The notes beneath the pieces are model-generated. The model was not told where the DNA came from and ran no database searches. It saw nothing but the letters and a program-made list of their open reading frames with translations. A stretch of 64,000 bases of DNA, taken from positions 186,001 through 250,000 of the forward strand of contig JAOTYK010000002.1 of assembly GCA_029861955.1 (NCBI GenBank), given 5' to 3'. The DNA comes from Acidobacteriota bacterium (GTDB lineage: Bacteria; Acidobacteriota; Polarisedimenticolia; Polarisedimenticolales; Polarisedimenticolaceae). Shown one piece after another: positions 43,637 to 51,453 of this stretch. Every line of letters starts with the position of its first letter. Position 1 is the first letter of the stretch. Position numbers and translations under genes: made by a program.

Positions 43637-45538
43637 TCAGTCGTCCTGCTTCAGGTAGTCTCGAAGCAACGGAGCCGCGAGCCGGATGAGGTCGCTCTCG
43701 GACAGGATGCCCACCAATCGATTGCCGTCGCCCACGACGGGGAGGCAACTGACCCCGCGGGTCTGCATGATCTCGAACGCCTCGAGTGTCGGTGTGTCGG
43801 GGGTCACGGTCAGAACGTCGACATTCATCACGTCATCGGCACGAGTCCTGGGTGACTCGCCGGCGGTCGCCTGGGCCGCCAGCGTCCGCATCAACACACG
43901 ATGCGAGATCAGACCCACCAGACAATGGGTCTCGTCCTCGACCGGCACGTGTCGTACATGCTTCCAGTCCATCACATGAGCCGCGAGGTGGATCAACTCG
44001 TCCGGCCGCACGGTAAACAGATCCGTGCTCATGAGCTGCTCGACCGTGGCGCAATAGCGGGTCGAGCGACTACCGGCCCCCACCGGGTCCCACGTATGTA
44101 CGGGGTCACCGTCCACCTGCTGACGGTGCAACTCCCGAACCAGGGTGGCCGATCGCGACGCGGGAGTCTCCGCCGACCCGAGTGCCGCGTGGGACTGCGT
44201 CAACCACCACGAGCCGGTCCTGCGATTCTCCACCCGCTTTTCGATGATGTCGATGTAGCGCGTCACATCGTCGCCATCGCAGCCACCGGCGGCCAATCCC
44301 TGCCGTGCGATCGGAATCAGCTGATCCAGCAACAGCTTCTGTGCCGAGTAGGAATTGCCGTCGATCCACTGAAACTGTGCGCCGAGACCCGTTCGAGCGG
44401 CGGCGAGAAAGTTACCTCGCGCTTCGGTGAACGGGAGCCGACCCGACGGGTCGCCGACCTCGTCGGACATCCCACGCATGAGCCCAAGCCACAACGCGGC
44501 GTTGGCCACCTCGTCGACGATGGTCGGTCCCGACGGAATGTATCGACACTCGATTCGGAGATGGGGCTTGCCTTCGGAGACGCCGTAACAAGGACGATTC
44601 CAGCGATAGATGGTCCCATTGTGACGACGAAGTGCGCGAAGCTCCGGCACGCCGCCGTCGGCGAGGACGGCAATCGCGTTCTCGCCCAGTGCGTCGCCGA
44701 AGATCGGGCGGAAACACGCGATGTCTTCTTCGAACGCTTCTACGGCCGACCTCGCCAACCAGCGTCCGCCGAAACTGACGCGGGCGGGATGGGACCGCAC
44801 ATGAGACAGATGCTGGGAACGCTCGTCGGTCGCCTGCTGAAACAACGCGATCCGCGTCTCGGACCACAGCTGTCGATCGAACAGCAGCGGTGAGTTCGTC
44901 ATCGTCGCCAGCACCGGCCCCGCGATCAGTTGCGCCACATTGTATTGCCGAACAAAATCGGAAGGGGCGATCTGCAGGTGGACCTGAAGGCTGGTGTTGC
45001 AGGCTTCAAGCATGACGTTGCCATGCCGTAGCAGCAGCTCATCAAGACCCTTGATCCGCAGATCGTACTCACCGCCGCGCAGACGCGTCATCGTCTCGTT
45101 CAGTTGTTGGTAGCGAGGCGTAGGCGTCATGTGATCGAGCGTCGCGTGGGATCGGGTAAGCGTCGGCAGGATGCCACTGAGGATGACGCTTGCTCCAACG
45201 CTGTTCGCAGCACCCTGCGCGCGATTGATCGACGTCCTGAGCTGTTTCTCTAGCTCGGTCAGACAATTCCCCCCGAGCAACTCGGGGTCGAGATTGATCT
45301 CCATGTTGAACTTTGCGAGTTCCGTCGTGTAGTGGTCGTCGTTGAGTGCCTTGAGCACCGCTTCGCTACACGACGACGGCATCCAATCCTTGTCGACCAG
45401 GAATAACTCCTGCTCGGCCCCGATCCGGGTGATGTCCGATTCGATCATCCCGTCGTCGATCATCTTGCGGAGTGCCTGGAGGTCCCGCAGCAACTCGCGC
45501 GTGAACTCGCGATGACCGTCTTCTGGTTGTCGAGACAT
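43637..45538 (-). CDS. GCS2-type carboxylate-amine ligase with C-terminal CBS pair
   Basis: A 633-residue protein. Residues about 35-400 belong to the glutamate-cysteine ligase family 2 (YbdK-like) fold: GAEQELFLVDKD, ELAKFNMEINLDPELLGG and NTSLQVHLQI. Residues about 500-630 are two CBS domains (VEQLMSTDLFTVRPDELI; ADDVMNVDVLTVTPDTPTLEAFEIMQTRGVSCLPVV). CBS pairs bind adenine nucleotides and gate enzyme activity, so the ligase is probably energy-controlled. Glutathione synthesis is one option but the substrate is not known. GGGAGGG precedes ATG 45538. Confidence 0.85.
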   Translation of the reverse strand: MSRQPEDGHREFTRELLRDLQALRKMIDDGMIESDITRIGAEQELFLVDKDWMPSSCSEAVLKALNDDHYTTELAKFNMEINLDPELLGGNCLTELEKQLRTSINRAQGAANSVGASVILSGILPTLTRSHATLDHMTPTPRYQQLNETMTRLRGGEYDLRIKGLDELLLRHGNVMLEACNTSLQVHLQIAPSDFVRQYNVAQLIAGPVLATMTNSPLLFDRQLWSETRIALFQQATDERSQHLSHVRSHPARVSFGGRWLARSAVEAFEEDIACFRPIFGDALGENAIAVLADGGVPELRALRRHNGTIYRWNRPCYGVSEGKPHLRIECRYIPSGPTIVDEVANAALWLGLMRGMSDEVGDPSGRLPFTEARGNFLAAARTGLGAQFQWIDGNSYSAQKLLLDQLIPIARQGLAAGGCDGDDVTRYIDIIEKRVENRRTGSWWLTQSHAALGSAETPASRSATLVRELHRQQVDGDPVHTWDPVGAGSRSTRYCATVEQLMSTDLFTVRPDELIHLAAHVMDWKHVRHVPVEDETHCLVGLISHRVLMRTLAAQATAGESPRTRADDVMNVDVLTVTPDTPTLEAFEIMQTRGVSCLPVVGDGNRLVGILSESDLIRLAAPLLRDYLKQDD

Positions 45539-45553
45539 GGGCAACCCTCCCGA

Positions 45554-46996
45554 TCAGTACCGTTGCCTGAATCCTATGTGATATCCGACATCGGGCGTAT
45601 TGTCGAAGGAGATCAGGTTCTCGATCAGACCGATCTCCAGGACTCCCCGGTCCCGCAACTCCGTCTTGATACCCAAAGTAAACTCATCGGCCCGTTTATC
45701 GAATGGATCAAAATCGTCCACAAGGCCGGCAGTTCCCAGCCAGTGGAGCAGGAGCGATGCACGGGCCCAGAACCGCCACTCGACGGCCAGCATTGCAGAC
45801 CACTGAGTATCCCGAAGCTCCAGACCGCGGAAATCGTCATTGCCGAACCACGCGTTTCCGAGAGACCCGTAAAAGTAGAACCGTCGGATACGCCGGGACG
45901 CGGAGACCGAGACGCCGACATCGAGATCGTTTCCGCCTCGTAGATCGCGGTTTCGCAGGTCATGCCGAAGCTCCACGGAGTACGAGATCGCAGGTAGGCG
46001 CCGGCTACCACAGGTCAGATTGTGCTGGAACGCGATGCCCAGCGTCCGGGAAAAGGCCCCTCGATCGGAACGATCCAGGGAGACCGGCCCCCGACCATCG
46101 CCGGGATCGAGATCCAGACGAAAGAGCCCATGCTCGACTTCATCGCGTCCATTTTGATCGATCCCGAACAGGTCGTGAAACCCCTCGCTGAGTCCATCCA
46201 ACTGACCCCCGAAGCGGCTCCGCCCCTGGTATTCGACCTCCAGTTCGAGTTTGTCGGAGATGCCGTAGGCAAATCCGAGAGTGGTCTGGAGCGTCTCGTA
46301 GTCGAGGAAATAGCGCTTGTCCGGCGAGCTGACGTCTCCGTCTACGGCCCAGAAATTCGACCAGGTGCTAAATGCCTGGATCTCGTACTGCCCCTTGCCG
46401 AGTGTCGACGGGGTCCGGGGCTGCATGCCAAGACGCAGGGATTGGAACGCCGACTGCGCCACGACGCTGAGCGGGCCATAGCCGACGTGGGAGAAACAGA
46501 TCCCGGACCCGCGATAGCCATCGGGGCGCCAGACCAGCTGGGAGGTCGGGCCCGGCAGGTCGGTCGACGTCGACGGGATGTAAGACCCGGCCCGCTTGAT
46601 TTCCTGTAACCGGTCGACCAACGGTGTCGTCCCGAGCATGCCCACGTGACGACCGAGCAAGGCTTCGTCGGCAGACAGAAACTCGATCGTGGGAACCCCG
46701 AGGACCCCATGATCTCGGGCCAGCGTCAACTCACGGTCGATGTCGACGAGGGCCCAGACGAATTGATCCGCCATGGCGACCACTTCGGGTTGTCGAAGGA
46801 CCGTGTCCTCCATCCGCTTGCAGACCGGGCACCAGGCGGCCGTAAACACCACCACCAGGGGTTTTCCGGTGATATGGGCTTCGTTTCGGGCCGCAGCGTA
46901 GCTTCTTCGATACGGGAGTCGCGGGTCCGATCCGCGGGCATGGCTGAGCGCGGTGCCCACCAAGACCGTCAACACCATCGAAACGATGACCCGCAC
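45554..46996 (-). CDS. Thioredoxin-DUF3187 fusion protein
   Basis: A 480-residue protein starting at GTG 46996 after GGGGAGGGG. A signal peptide (about 1-20) is followed by a thioredoxin domain (about 28-135) with C56-P-V-C59-K and the cis-Pro in GVPTIEFL. From about 165 to the end it is a DUF3187 outer-membrane beta-barrel, recognised by the block GFHDLFGIDQNGRDEV and by many alternating strands, ending in Tyr. A redox-active thioredoxin joined to an outer-membrane barrel is unusual. The cysteines would face the periplasm. It lies 15 bp upstream of the GCS2-CBS gene on the same strand. Confidence 0.8.
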   Translation of the reverse strand: MRVIVSMVLTVLVGTALSHARGSDPRLPYRRSYAAARNEAHITGKPLVVVFTAAWCPVCKRMEDTVLRQPEVVAMADQFVWALVDIDRELTLARDHGVLGVPTIEFLSADEALLGRHVGMLGTTPLVDRLQEIKRAGSYIPSTSTDLPGPTSQLVWRPDGYRGSGICFSHVGYGPLSVVAQSAFQSLRLGMQPRTPSTLGKGQYEIQAFSTWSNFWAVDGDVSSPDKRYFLDYETLQTTLGFAYGISDKLELEVEYQGRSRFGGQLDGLSEGFHDLFGIDQNGRDEVEHGLFRLDLDPGDGRGPVSLDRSDRGAFSRTLGIAFQHNLTCGSRRLPAISYSVELRHDLRNRDLRGGNDLDVGVSVSASRRIRRFYFYGSLGNAWFGNDDFRGLELRDTQWSAMLAVEWRFWARASLLLHWLGTAGLVDDFDPFDKRADEFTLGIKTELRDRGVLEIGLIENLISFDNTPDVGYHIGFRQRY

Positions 46997-47069
46997 CCCT
47001 TGCCCCTCCCCATGCCTGGCCCCTGAATCTTACGCGATTCAAGCCCACATGGGCATCCCCACCGGGGCG

Positions 47070-47098
47070 TTGACGGCGGGCGGGTGGGGACACATATT
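47070..47098 (+). promoter_or_regulatory. Sigma-70-like promoter for a leaderless transcript
   Basis: TTGACG (47070-47075) and CATATT (47093-47098) are 17 bases apart. Transcription would start about 7 bases further on, at 47105, which is the A of the MshEN gene ATG. That would make the message leaderless; the only purine run upstream (GGTGGGG) is too far for a normal ribosome site. Confidence 0.4.
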
Positions 47099-47104
47099 CG
47101 CACC

Positions 47105-48319
47105 ATGCCTAGACGTTTAGGGGAAAAACTGATCCAGGACGGCGTGTTGGATCGTCGTCAGGTGGATGAAGCGCTTCAGACCCAGCTGATGAGTGGCGGG
47201 ACCATCGGGACCTGTCTTCTGGACCTGGGGTACGTGGACGAGGAGACGCTGACCGCTGCGTTGGCGGAAGAGTTCCGTGTGGCCGCCGCCCCCCTGAGCA
47301 AGATGCGGAAAATCGATGAGGAGACGGCGGCGCTGCTGACACCCGAGCAAGCCGCGAGACACCTTGCGATCCCCGTGGAAAGAGACGGCAACAAACTGCT
47401 GGTCGCCGGCGTCGCGCCGAAACGACTGGTCACACTCGGTCGCATCACCGGACTCGAGGTCGAGGTCTCGGTAGCCCCGGAGGTGAGAATCCTCGAGGCG
47501 CTCGAGACCTTCTACGGCATCAAGATGAGCCCACGCTTCGTACGAATCGCCAAGGATCTGGAGCGTCAACGTAAAGGGAAGCGCAAACCGGCGATGACGA
47601 AGTCTGCGGAGATGCCGGTACCCCATGTGGATCTCGCCAGTATCGACAACTCGAAGGAGTTCGGCTACGGCCGCGACTGGCGATGCATTGCGGCCGAACT
47701 GGGCGAGGAACTCGATCCCGTCGAATCCGTCGCCGATGCTGTGGACCCGCCGGAGTTCGTTCCGGAACGGCGGTCGCGGCTTGACCGACGAAAGAAGACG
47801 CCGCAGACCCTCGACGGGGTGTTCGATGCGATCTGCGCAGCGAATTATAAGGAAGAGATCTTCGAGGCCTTACTCGACTATTCTTCGCAGCGAATGGATC
47901 GATGCATGATCTTCGGCATTCGATCTCAGCTTGCACACGTGTGGGATTACCGCGGAAAAGAACTTGATAGAGAAAGAGTGGCGGCGCTTCGAATTCCCGT
48001 CGGTGGCGGTTCCATCTTCGGCAACCTGCTCGGACGCCCCGCCTATCGCGGAGCGGTCGATGGGGACGGCGGCAGTCGGCAGTTCTTCAAACTACTGCAG
48101 GTCGATCCTCCGAAAGAAGCCATCCTACGACCGGTCTACCTGATGGATCGACTCGTCGCGATCCTCTACGGCGATCGCGGCAAGAAGAAATTGAAAGACG
48201 ACGACGAACGCACATTCGAGGTGCTGGCGGAGCGGCTCTCGATGGCGTTCAGTCTGCTGATCCTCAAGAACAAGATTCGCGCGACGCCTGCTCCCGTCGA
48301 CTCTTCAGAAAGCTCTTGA
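47105..48319 (+). CDS. MshEN-domain protein without a secretion ATPase
   Basis: A 404-residue protein. The first 160 residues are an MshEN (GspE N-terminal) domain, RRLGEKLIQDGVLDRRQVDEALQ with a second copy of the L-G-x-x-L pattern. In pilus ATPases this domain binds cyclic-di-GMP. A basic linker follows, then a GAF-like sensor region (about 245-395, FDAICAANYKEEIFEALLDYSSQRMDRCMIFGIR). No Walker A or ATPase domain is present, so it is not a GspE motor but a possible c-di-GMP-responsive regulator. The last 56 bases overlap the end of the convergent helicase. Confidence 0.75.
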   Translation: MPRRLGEKLIQDGVLDRRQVDEALQTQLMSGGTIGTCLLDLGYVDEETLTAALAEEFRVAAAPLSKMRKIDEETAALLTPEQAARHLAIPVERDGNKLLVAGVAPKRLVTLGRITGLEVEVSVAPEVRILEALETFYGIKMSPRFVRIAKDLERQRKGKRKPAMTKSAEMPVPHVDLASIDNSKEFGYGRDWRCIAAELGEELDPVESVADAVDPPEFVPERRSRLDRRKKTPQTLDGVFDAICAANYKEEIFEALLDYSSQRMDRCMIFGIRSQLAHVWDYRGKELDRERVAALRIPVGGGSIFGNLLGRPAYRGAVDGDGGSRQFFKLLQVDPPKEAILRPVYLMDRLVAILYGDRGKKKLKDDDERTFEVLAERLSMAFSLLILKNKIRATPAPVDSSESS

Positions 48320-50327
48320 TCATCGACGACACCTCGCTGGCGCTGAAGTCTCTTTGGTCTTCACGCTCGTAGTCCTCGATCTGATCGTCGGGGAGATCGT
48401 CCAGGTATCGCGACGGAGTCACCTCCGCCGTCTTTCCACGTAGCGCCCTCGATCGTGGAGCGACGAGGTACAACCGATCCTGCGCCCGGGTCACGCCGAC
48501 ATAGAACAGCCGGCGCTCCTCCTCCAGATCGGCCGTGGTCGCCTCGTTGGCCCTCGGGTCCGTGGTCCGGCTGTGCGGTAGCTGTCCCTCGATACAACCA
48601 ATCAAGAATACGACGCCGAATTCGAGCCCCTTCGCCGCGTGAAGCGTACATAACGTGACGCCGCGTGTGGGCTCCGCGTCGTTCGCCGTGTCGCCCTTCA
48701 GGGTCACCCGTTGCAGGAAGTCCTGGAGGGATCGAGTCGTTCGCGGCGTATCTCTCTCGTAGCGCTCGATCCAGTTGAGAAGCGCGAGGACGTTCTGGTA
48801 TCTCGCCTCTCCGGAGTCGCCGCCCTCCGCAGAGTCATCCAGGGCGCGACGCAGCGCGATCTGTTCCAGAAGATCGCGCGCGGCGACATGCAGGGCTCCC
48901 GAAGACTTCATCGTCTCCCGTGCACGACGGAACAGACCTTCGAGGTTTGTAAGAGCGGCACGAGCGGCATCCGGCAGGTCGCCGATGTCACCGGGATCGG
49001 CACATGCGCCGGTAAACGGCATCCGCCGGGACTCCGCGTACGCTTCGAGACGCTGCACCGAACGGGTTCCGATCCCTCGCGAGGGGTAGTTCAGGATCCT
49101 GCGGAGTGAGATCTCGTCGTAGGGATTGACGACCACGCGGAGATAGGCTGCAAAGTCCTTCACTTCCTTACGATCGAGGAACTGCTGGCCACCGTAGACC
49201 TGATACGGAATCGCTCCCTCCGTCAACGCCTGCTCGATCAACCGCGCCTGACTATTGGATCGATAGAGCACCGCCATATTCTCAAGAGGGACGGCATCCT
49301 CGTCGTGTAACTGGCGAATCTCACGTGCGACGAATCGGGACTCGGCCGCCGGATCCTCGGTCATGCATCGTCTCACCCGATCGCCGTCCTGCCTGGCGGC
49401 GCGTAACTTCTTTTCGTGACGACGGGTGTTGGAATTCCCGATGACCGCGTTAGCGACCTCCAGGATGGACGCACTTGAACGGTAGTTGGTCTCCAGTTTG
49501 ACCACTCGCGTACCCGGGAAGTGTTTCTCGAACTGCAGGATGTTGTCGACGTTGGCACCACGCCAGCTGTAGATCGATTGATCGTCATCGCCAACGACAC
49601 AGACGTTCCGTCGCTCGTTGGCCAGCAGCTTGACGAGCTCGAGCTGCACTTCACTGGTGTCCTGGAACTCATCCACCAGCAGATGGTCGATGCGCTCCTG
49701 CCAACGGCGTCGCAGTTCGCCATCTTCCCGGAGCATCTGAACGGGACGACAGACGAGATCGTCGAAATCAAACGCACGCATCGCGGCCAGCCGTTCCTGG
49801 TACTCGGGATAGATCTGTCGAGCGGTGTCCTGGTAGGGCTCGTCGGTCTCCTCGATCGCATCGGGTCGAACGATGGCGCTCTTCCAGTTGGAGATCCGCG
49901 CCAGGATCGACATCGGGTCAAGGCGTCGGGCCGCCCCCCCGCGATAACGGGCGCGCAGGATCTCCTTCACCAGCCCCAGGGAGTCACCCTGGTCGAAGAT
50001 CACGAATCGACTCCCGTAGCCGATACTTCTGCTCTCCTCCCGCAGTAACCCCAACCCGAACCGGTGAAACGTCGACATCCGGAGTTTTGCGGTCTGCCTG
50101 GAGCCGACCAGCGGTTTCATCCGCTCGGCCATCTCGTTGGCCGCCTTGTTGGTAAAGCTGACCGCCACGATGGCCTGCGGGCGAACGCCGCGCCGGATGA
50201 GTTCCGCGACGCGTCCCGTGATCACCCGGGTCTTTCCGCTACCGGCACCGGCCAGGATCAACATCGGACCGTCGCCGTGTTCGACGGCCTCCCGCTGCGC
50301 CGGGTTGAGTGTGTTCTGCGCTGCCAT
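48264..50327 (-). CDS. UvrD/PcrA-type superfamily 1 helicase
   Basis: A 687-residue 3'-5' DNA helicase of the UvrD/Rep/PcrA group used in repair and replication restart. It has Walker A ILAGAGSGKTRVI, motif II LLVDEFQDTS, motif III VGDDDQSIYSWRGA, motif IV NYRSSASIL and the late VTLCTLHAAKGLEF / EEERRLFYVGVTRAQDRLYL blocks. GAGGG lies 5 bases before ATG 50327; an in-frame ATG at 50351 is less well placed. Helicase motif order and length are complete. The end overlaps the MshEN gene by 56 bases. Confidence 0.93.
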   Translation of the reverse strand: MAAQNTLNPAQREAVEHGDGPMLILAGAGSGKTRVITGRVAELIRRGVRPQAIVAVSFTNKAANEMAERMKPLVGSRQTAKLRMSTFHRFGLGLLREESRSIGYGSRFVIFDQGDSLGLVKEILRARYRGGAARRLDPMSILARISNWKSAIVRPDAIEETDEPYQDTARQIYPEYQERLAAMRAFDFDDLVCRPVQMLREDGELRRRWQERIDHLLVDEFQDTSEVQLELVKLLANERRNVCVVGDDDQSIYSWRGANVDNILQFEKHFPGTRVVKLETNYRSSASILEVANAVIGNSNTRRHEKKLRAARQDGDRVRRCMTEDPAAESRFVAREIRQLHDEDAVPLENMAVLYRSNSQARLIEQALTEGAIPYQVYGGQQFLDRKEVKDFAAYLRVVVNPYDEISLRRILNYPSRGIGTRSVQRLEAYAESRRMPFTGACADPGDIGDLPDAARAALTNLEGLFRRARETMKSSGALHVAARDLLEQIALRRALDDSAEGGDSGEARYQNVLALLNWIERYERDTPRTTRSLQDFLQRVTLKGDTANDAEPTRGVTLCTLHAAKGLEFGVVFLIGCIEGQLPHSRTTDPRANEATTADLEEERRLFYVGVTRAQDRLYLVAPRSRALRGKTAEVTPSRYLDDLPDDQIEDYEREDQRDFSASEVSSMIKSFLKSRREQASRESCS

Positions 50328-50416
50328 GGAGACCCTCGTGAGAGTCGGCATGGTACCGAGATCCCGTCGTCGTCGGGGAAGAAAAGCGATGGCCGACGAT
50401 GCCAGGCCCCGTCCGG

Positions 50417-50866
50417 CTACTCGTGGCGAGGATCGGTCACGACCAGCACCGGGCACTTGGCCTGCCGAACAAGCCGTTCCGTGGTCGAGCCCAGGATCGC
50501 CCGGGAGATGAACCCACGGCCGTGGCTGGAAATCACGATCAGGTCGACCCCGTGACTCTCCGCCATCTCCCGAATTTCCACGCTGGGAATGCCCGGTCGG
50601 ACGTCGAGTTCGACGGCGATCCCGTCGGCGCGAAGGGTGTTGGCGGTCTTCTCGAGGGTCTCCCGTGCGATGGCCGAATGACGCTCCATCAGAGCCGGGT
50701 AATCCCCGGGGAGTGTCCCCATGATCGGAGGCATGGTGTCCTGGACGACGTAGCCCAGGATCACGGCGGCATCGAACTGCCGGGCCATCATGGCGCCGAA
50801 CTCCAGACCCTTCTGGGAAACATCCGAGAGGTCGGTGGGAATGAGGATCTTGTTGATCTGGCTCAT
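50417..50866 (-). CDS. Universal stress protein (UspA family)
   Basis: A 149-residue UspA-fold protein. N-terminal KILIPTDLSDVSQKGLEFGAMMAR and C-terminal SSHGRGFISRAILGSTTERLVRQAKCPVLVV are the family hallmarks. The G-x-G and GST region is consistent with nucleotide binding. AAGGAGG directly before ATG 50866 fixes the start. It lies 26 bases downstream of the selenoprotein gene on the same strand, so it is probably in one operon with it. Confidence 0.9.
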   Translation of the reverse strand: MSQINKILIPTDLSDVSQKGLEFGAMMARQFDAAVILGYVVQDTMPPIMGTLPGDYPALMERHSAIARETLEKTANTLRADGIAVELDVRPGIPSVEIREMAESHGVDLIVISSHGRGFISRAILGSTTERLVRQAKCPVLVVTDPRHE

Positions 50867-50892
50867 GTTGCCTCCTTGGTGGGGTTGCACCT

Positions 50893-51450
50893 TTACTTTG
50901 GGATCTTGCTCTCGCGGCGTAAAGGCCGATTGGAGACATCAACGGTCCGTTGAAGATCCACGAAGTCTCCCGCCATTTTTTCGACGTGAAGGAACATCAG
51001 TCGATCGCCGGGGAAAACGACCGCAACCCCGCCATTCTGAAACGGGTCCCCCTTCACGCGGGTCTGCCGATGGCCGCTCCGCATGGCACGCAGGCCGTTG
51101 GCCCACAATCGGGGTCGCAGGAATCCAAGTCGACTGCGCCGGAAACCGAAGAGACGATAGACCCGCCGGGTCGGGTCGGTATAGACCGGGACGCGATGGT
51201 CATACTCGGCGGCGAACTCTGCGGCGTCGGCCGGCTCGCCGTTGCCGATCGTGTGGAAGGCCGCCCCCCCTTGCTCGATGGCCGACCGAACGGATTCGAA
51301 GCGAGCAACCTGCTCGCGGCAAAACAGTCAGCCGAAGTGTCTCAGGAAGACCAGGATCGCCGGGCGGTCAGCCCACAGACTGGCGAGGCGGATCTCTTTT
51401 CCTCCGGTATCCAGAATCGTCGCGGTCCGCAGTGCCGGGTCGAGTTCCAT
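50893..51450 (-). CDS. Selenoprotein: peroxiredoxin-like AhpC/TSA_2 family (in-frame UGA read as Sec)
   Basis: Translation from ATG 51450 gives 185 residues if the in-frame TGA at 51330-51328 is read as selenocysteine. The frame is open on both sides. The peptide around it reads FLRHFG-U41-LFC44-RE, where Prx-like AhpC/TSA_2 proteins have HFG-C-x-F-C-R-E. The redox motif is therefore U-x-x-C. The rest fits the family (GNGEPADAAEFAAEY, VYTDPTRRVYRLFGFRR, GGVAVVFPGDRLMFLH). A hairpin (51301-51317) with GGU loop lies 11-27 bases after the UGA. GGAGGG upstream supports the ATG. It starts 3 bases after the DUF819 stop. A sequencing error or true nonsense mutation is the alternative. Confidence 0.82.
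51301..51330 (-). promoter_or_regulatory. Candidate bacterial SECIS element next to the UGA
   Basis: After the UGA (51330-51328) the mRNA has 10 bases and then a perfect 7-bp stem GCGAGCA/UGCUCGC (51317-51311 with 51307-51301) closing a GGU loop. Bacterial SECIS elements have an apical loop 16-37 bases from the UGA with a G in its first two positions; here the loop begins 17 bases after the UGA with GG. Stem, loop and spacing all fit SelB recognition. Confidence 0.75.
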
Positions 51451-51453
51451 CGT

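Noticed and set aside
50328-50942. N-terminal extension of the UvrD-type helicase across the UspA gene
   Set aside because: It is the shadow frame of UspA (Arg/His-rich); the helicase fold begins at residue 1 from ATG 50327.
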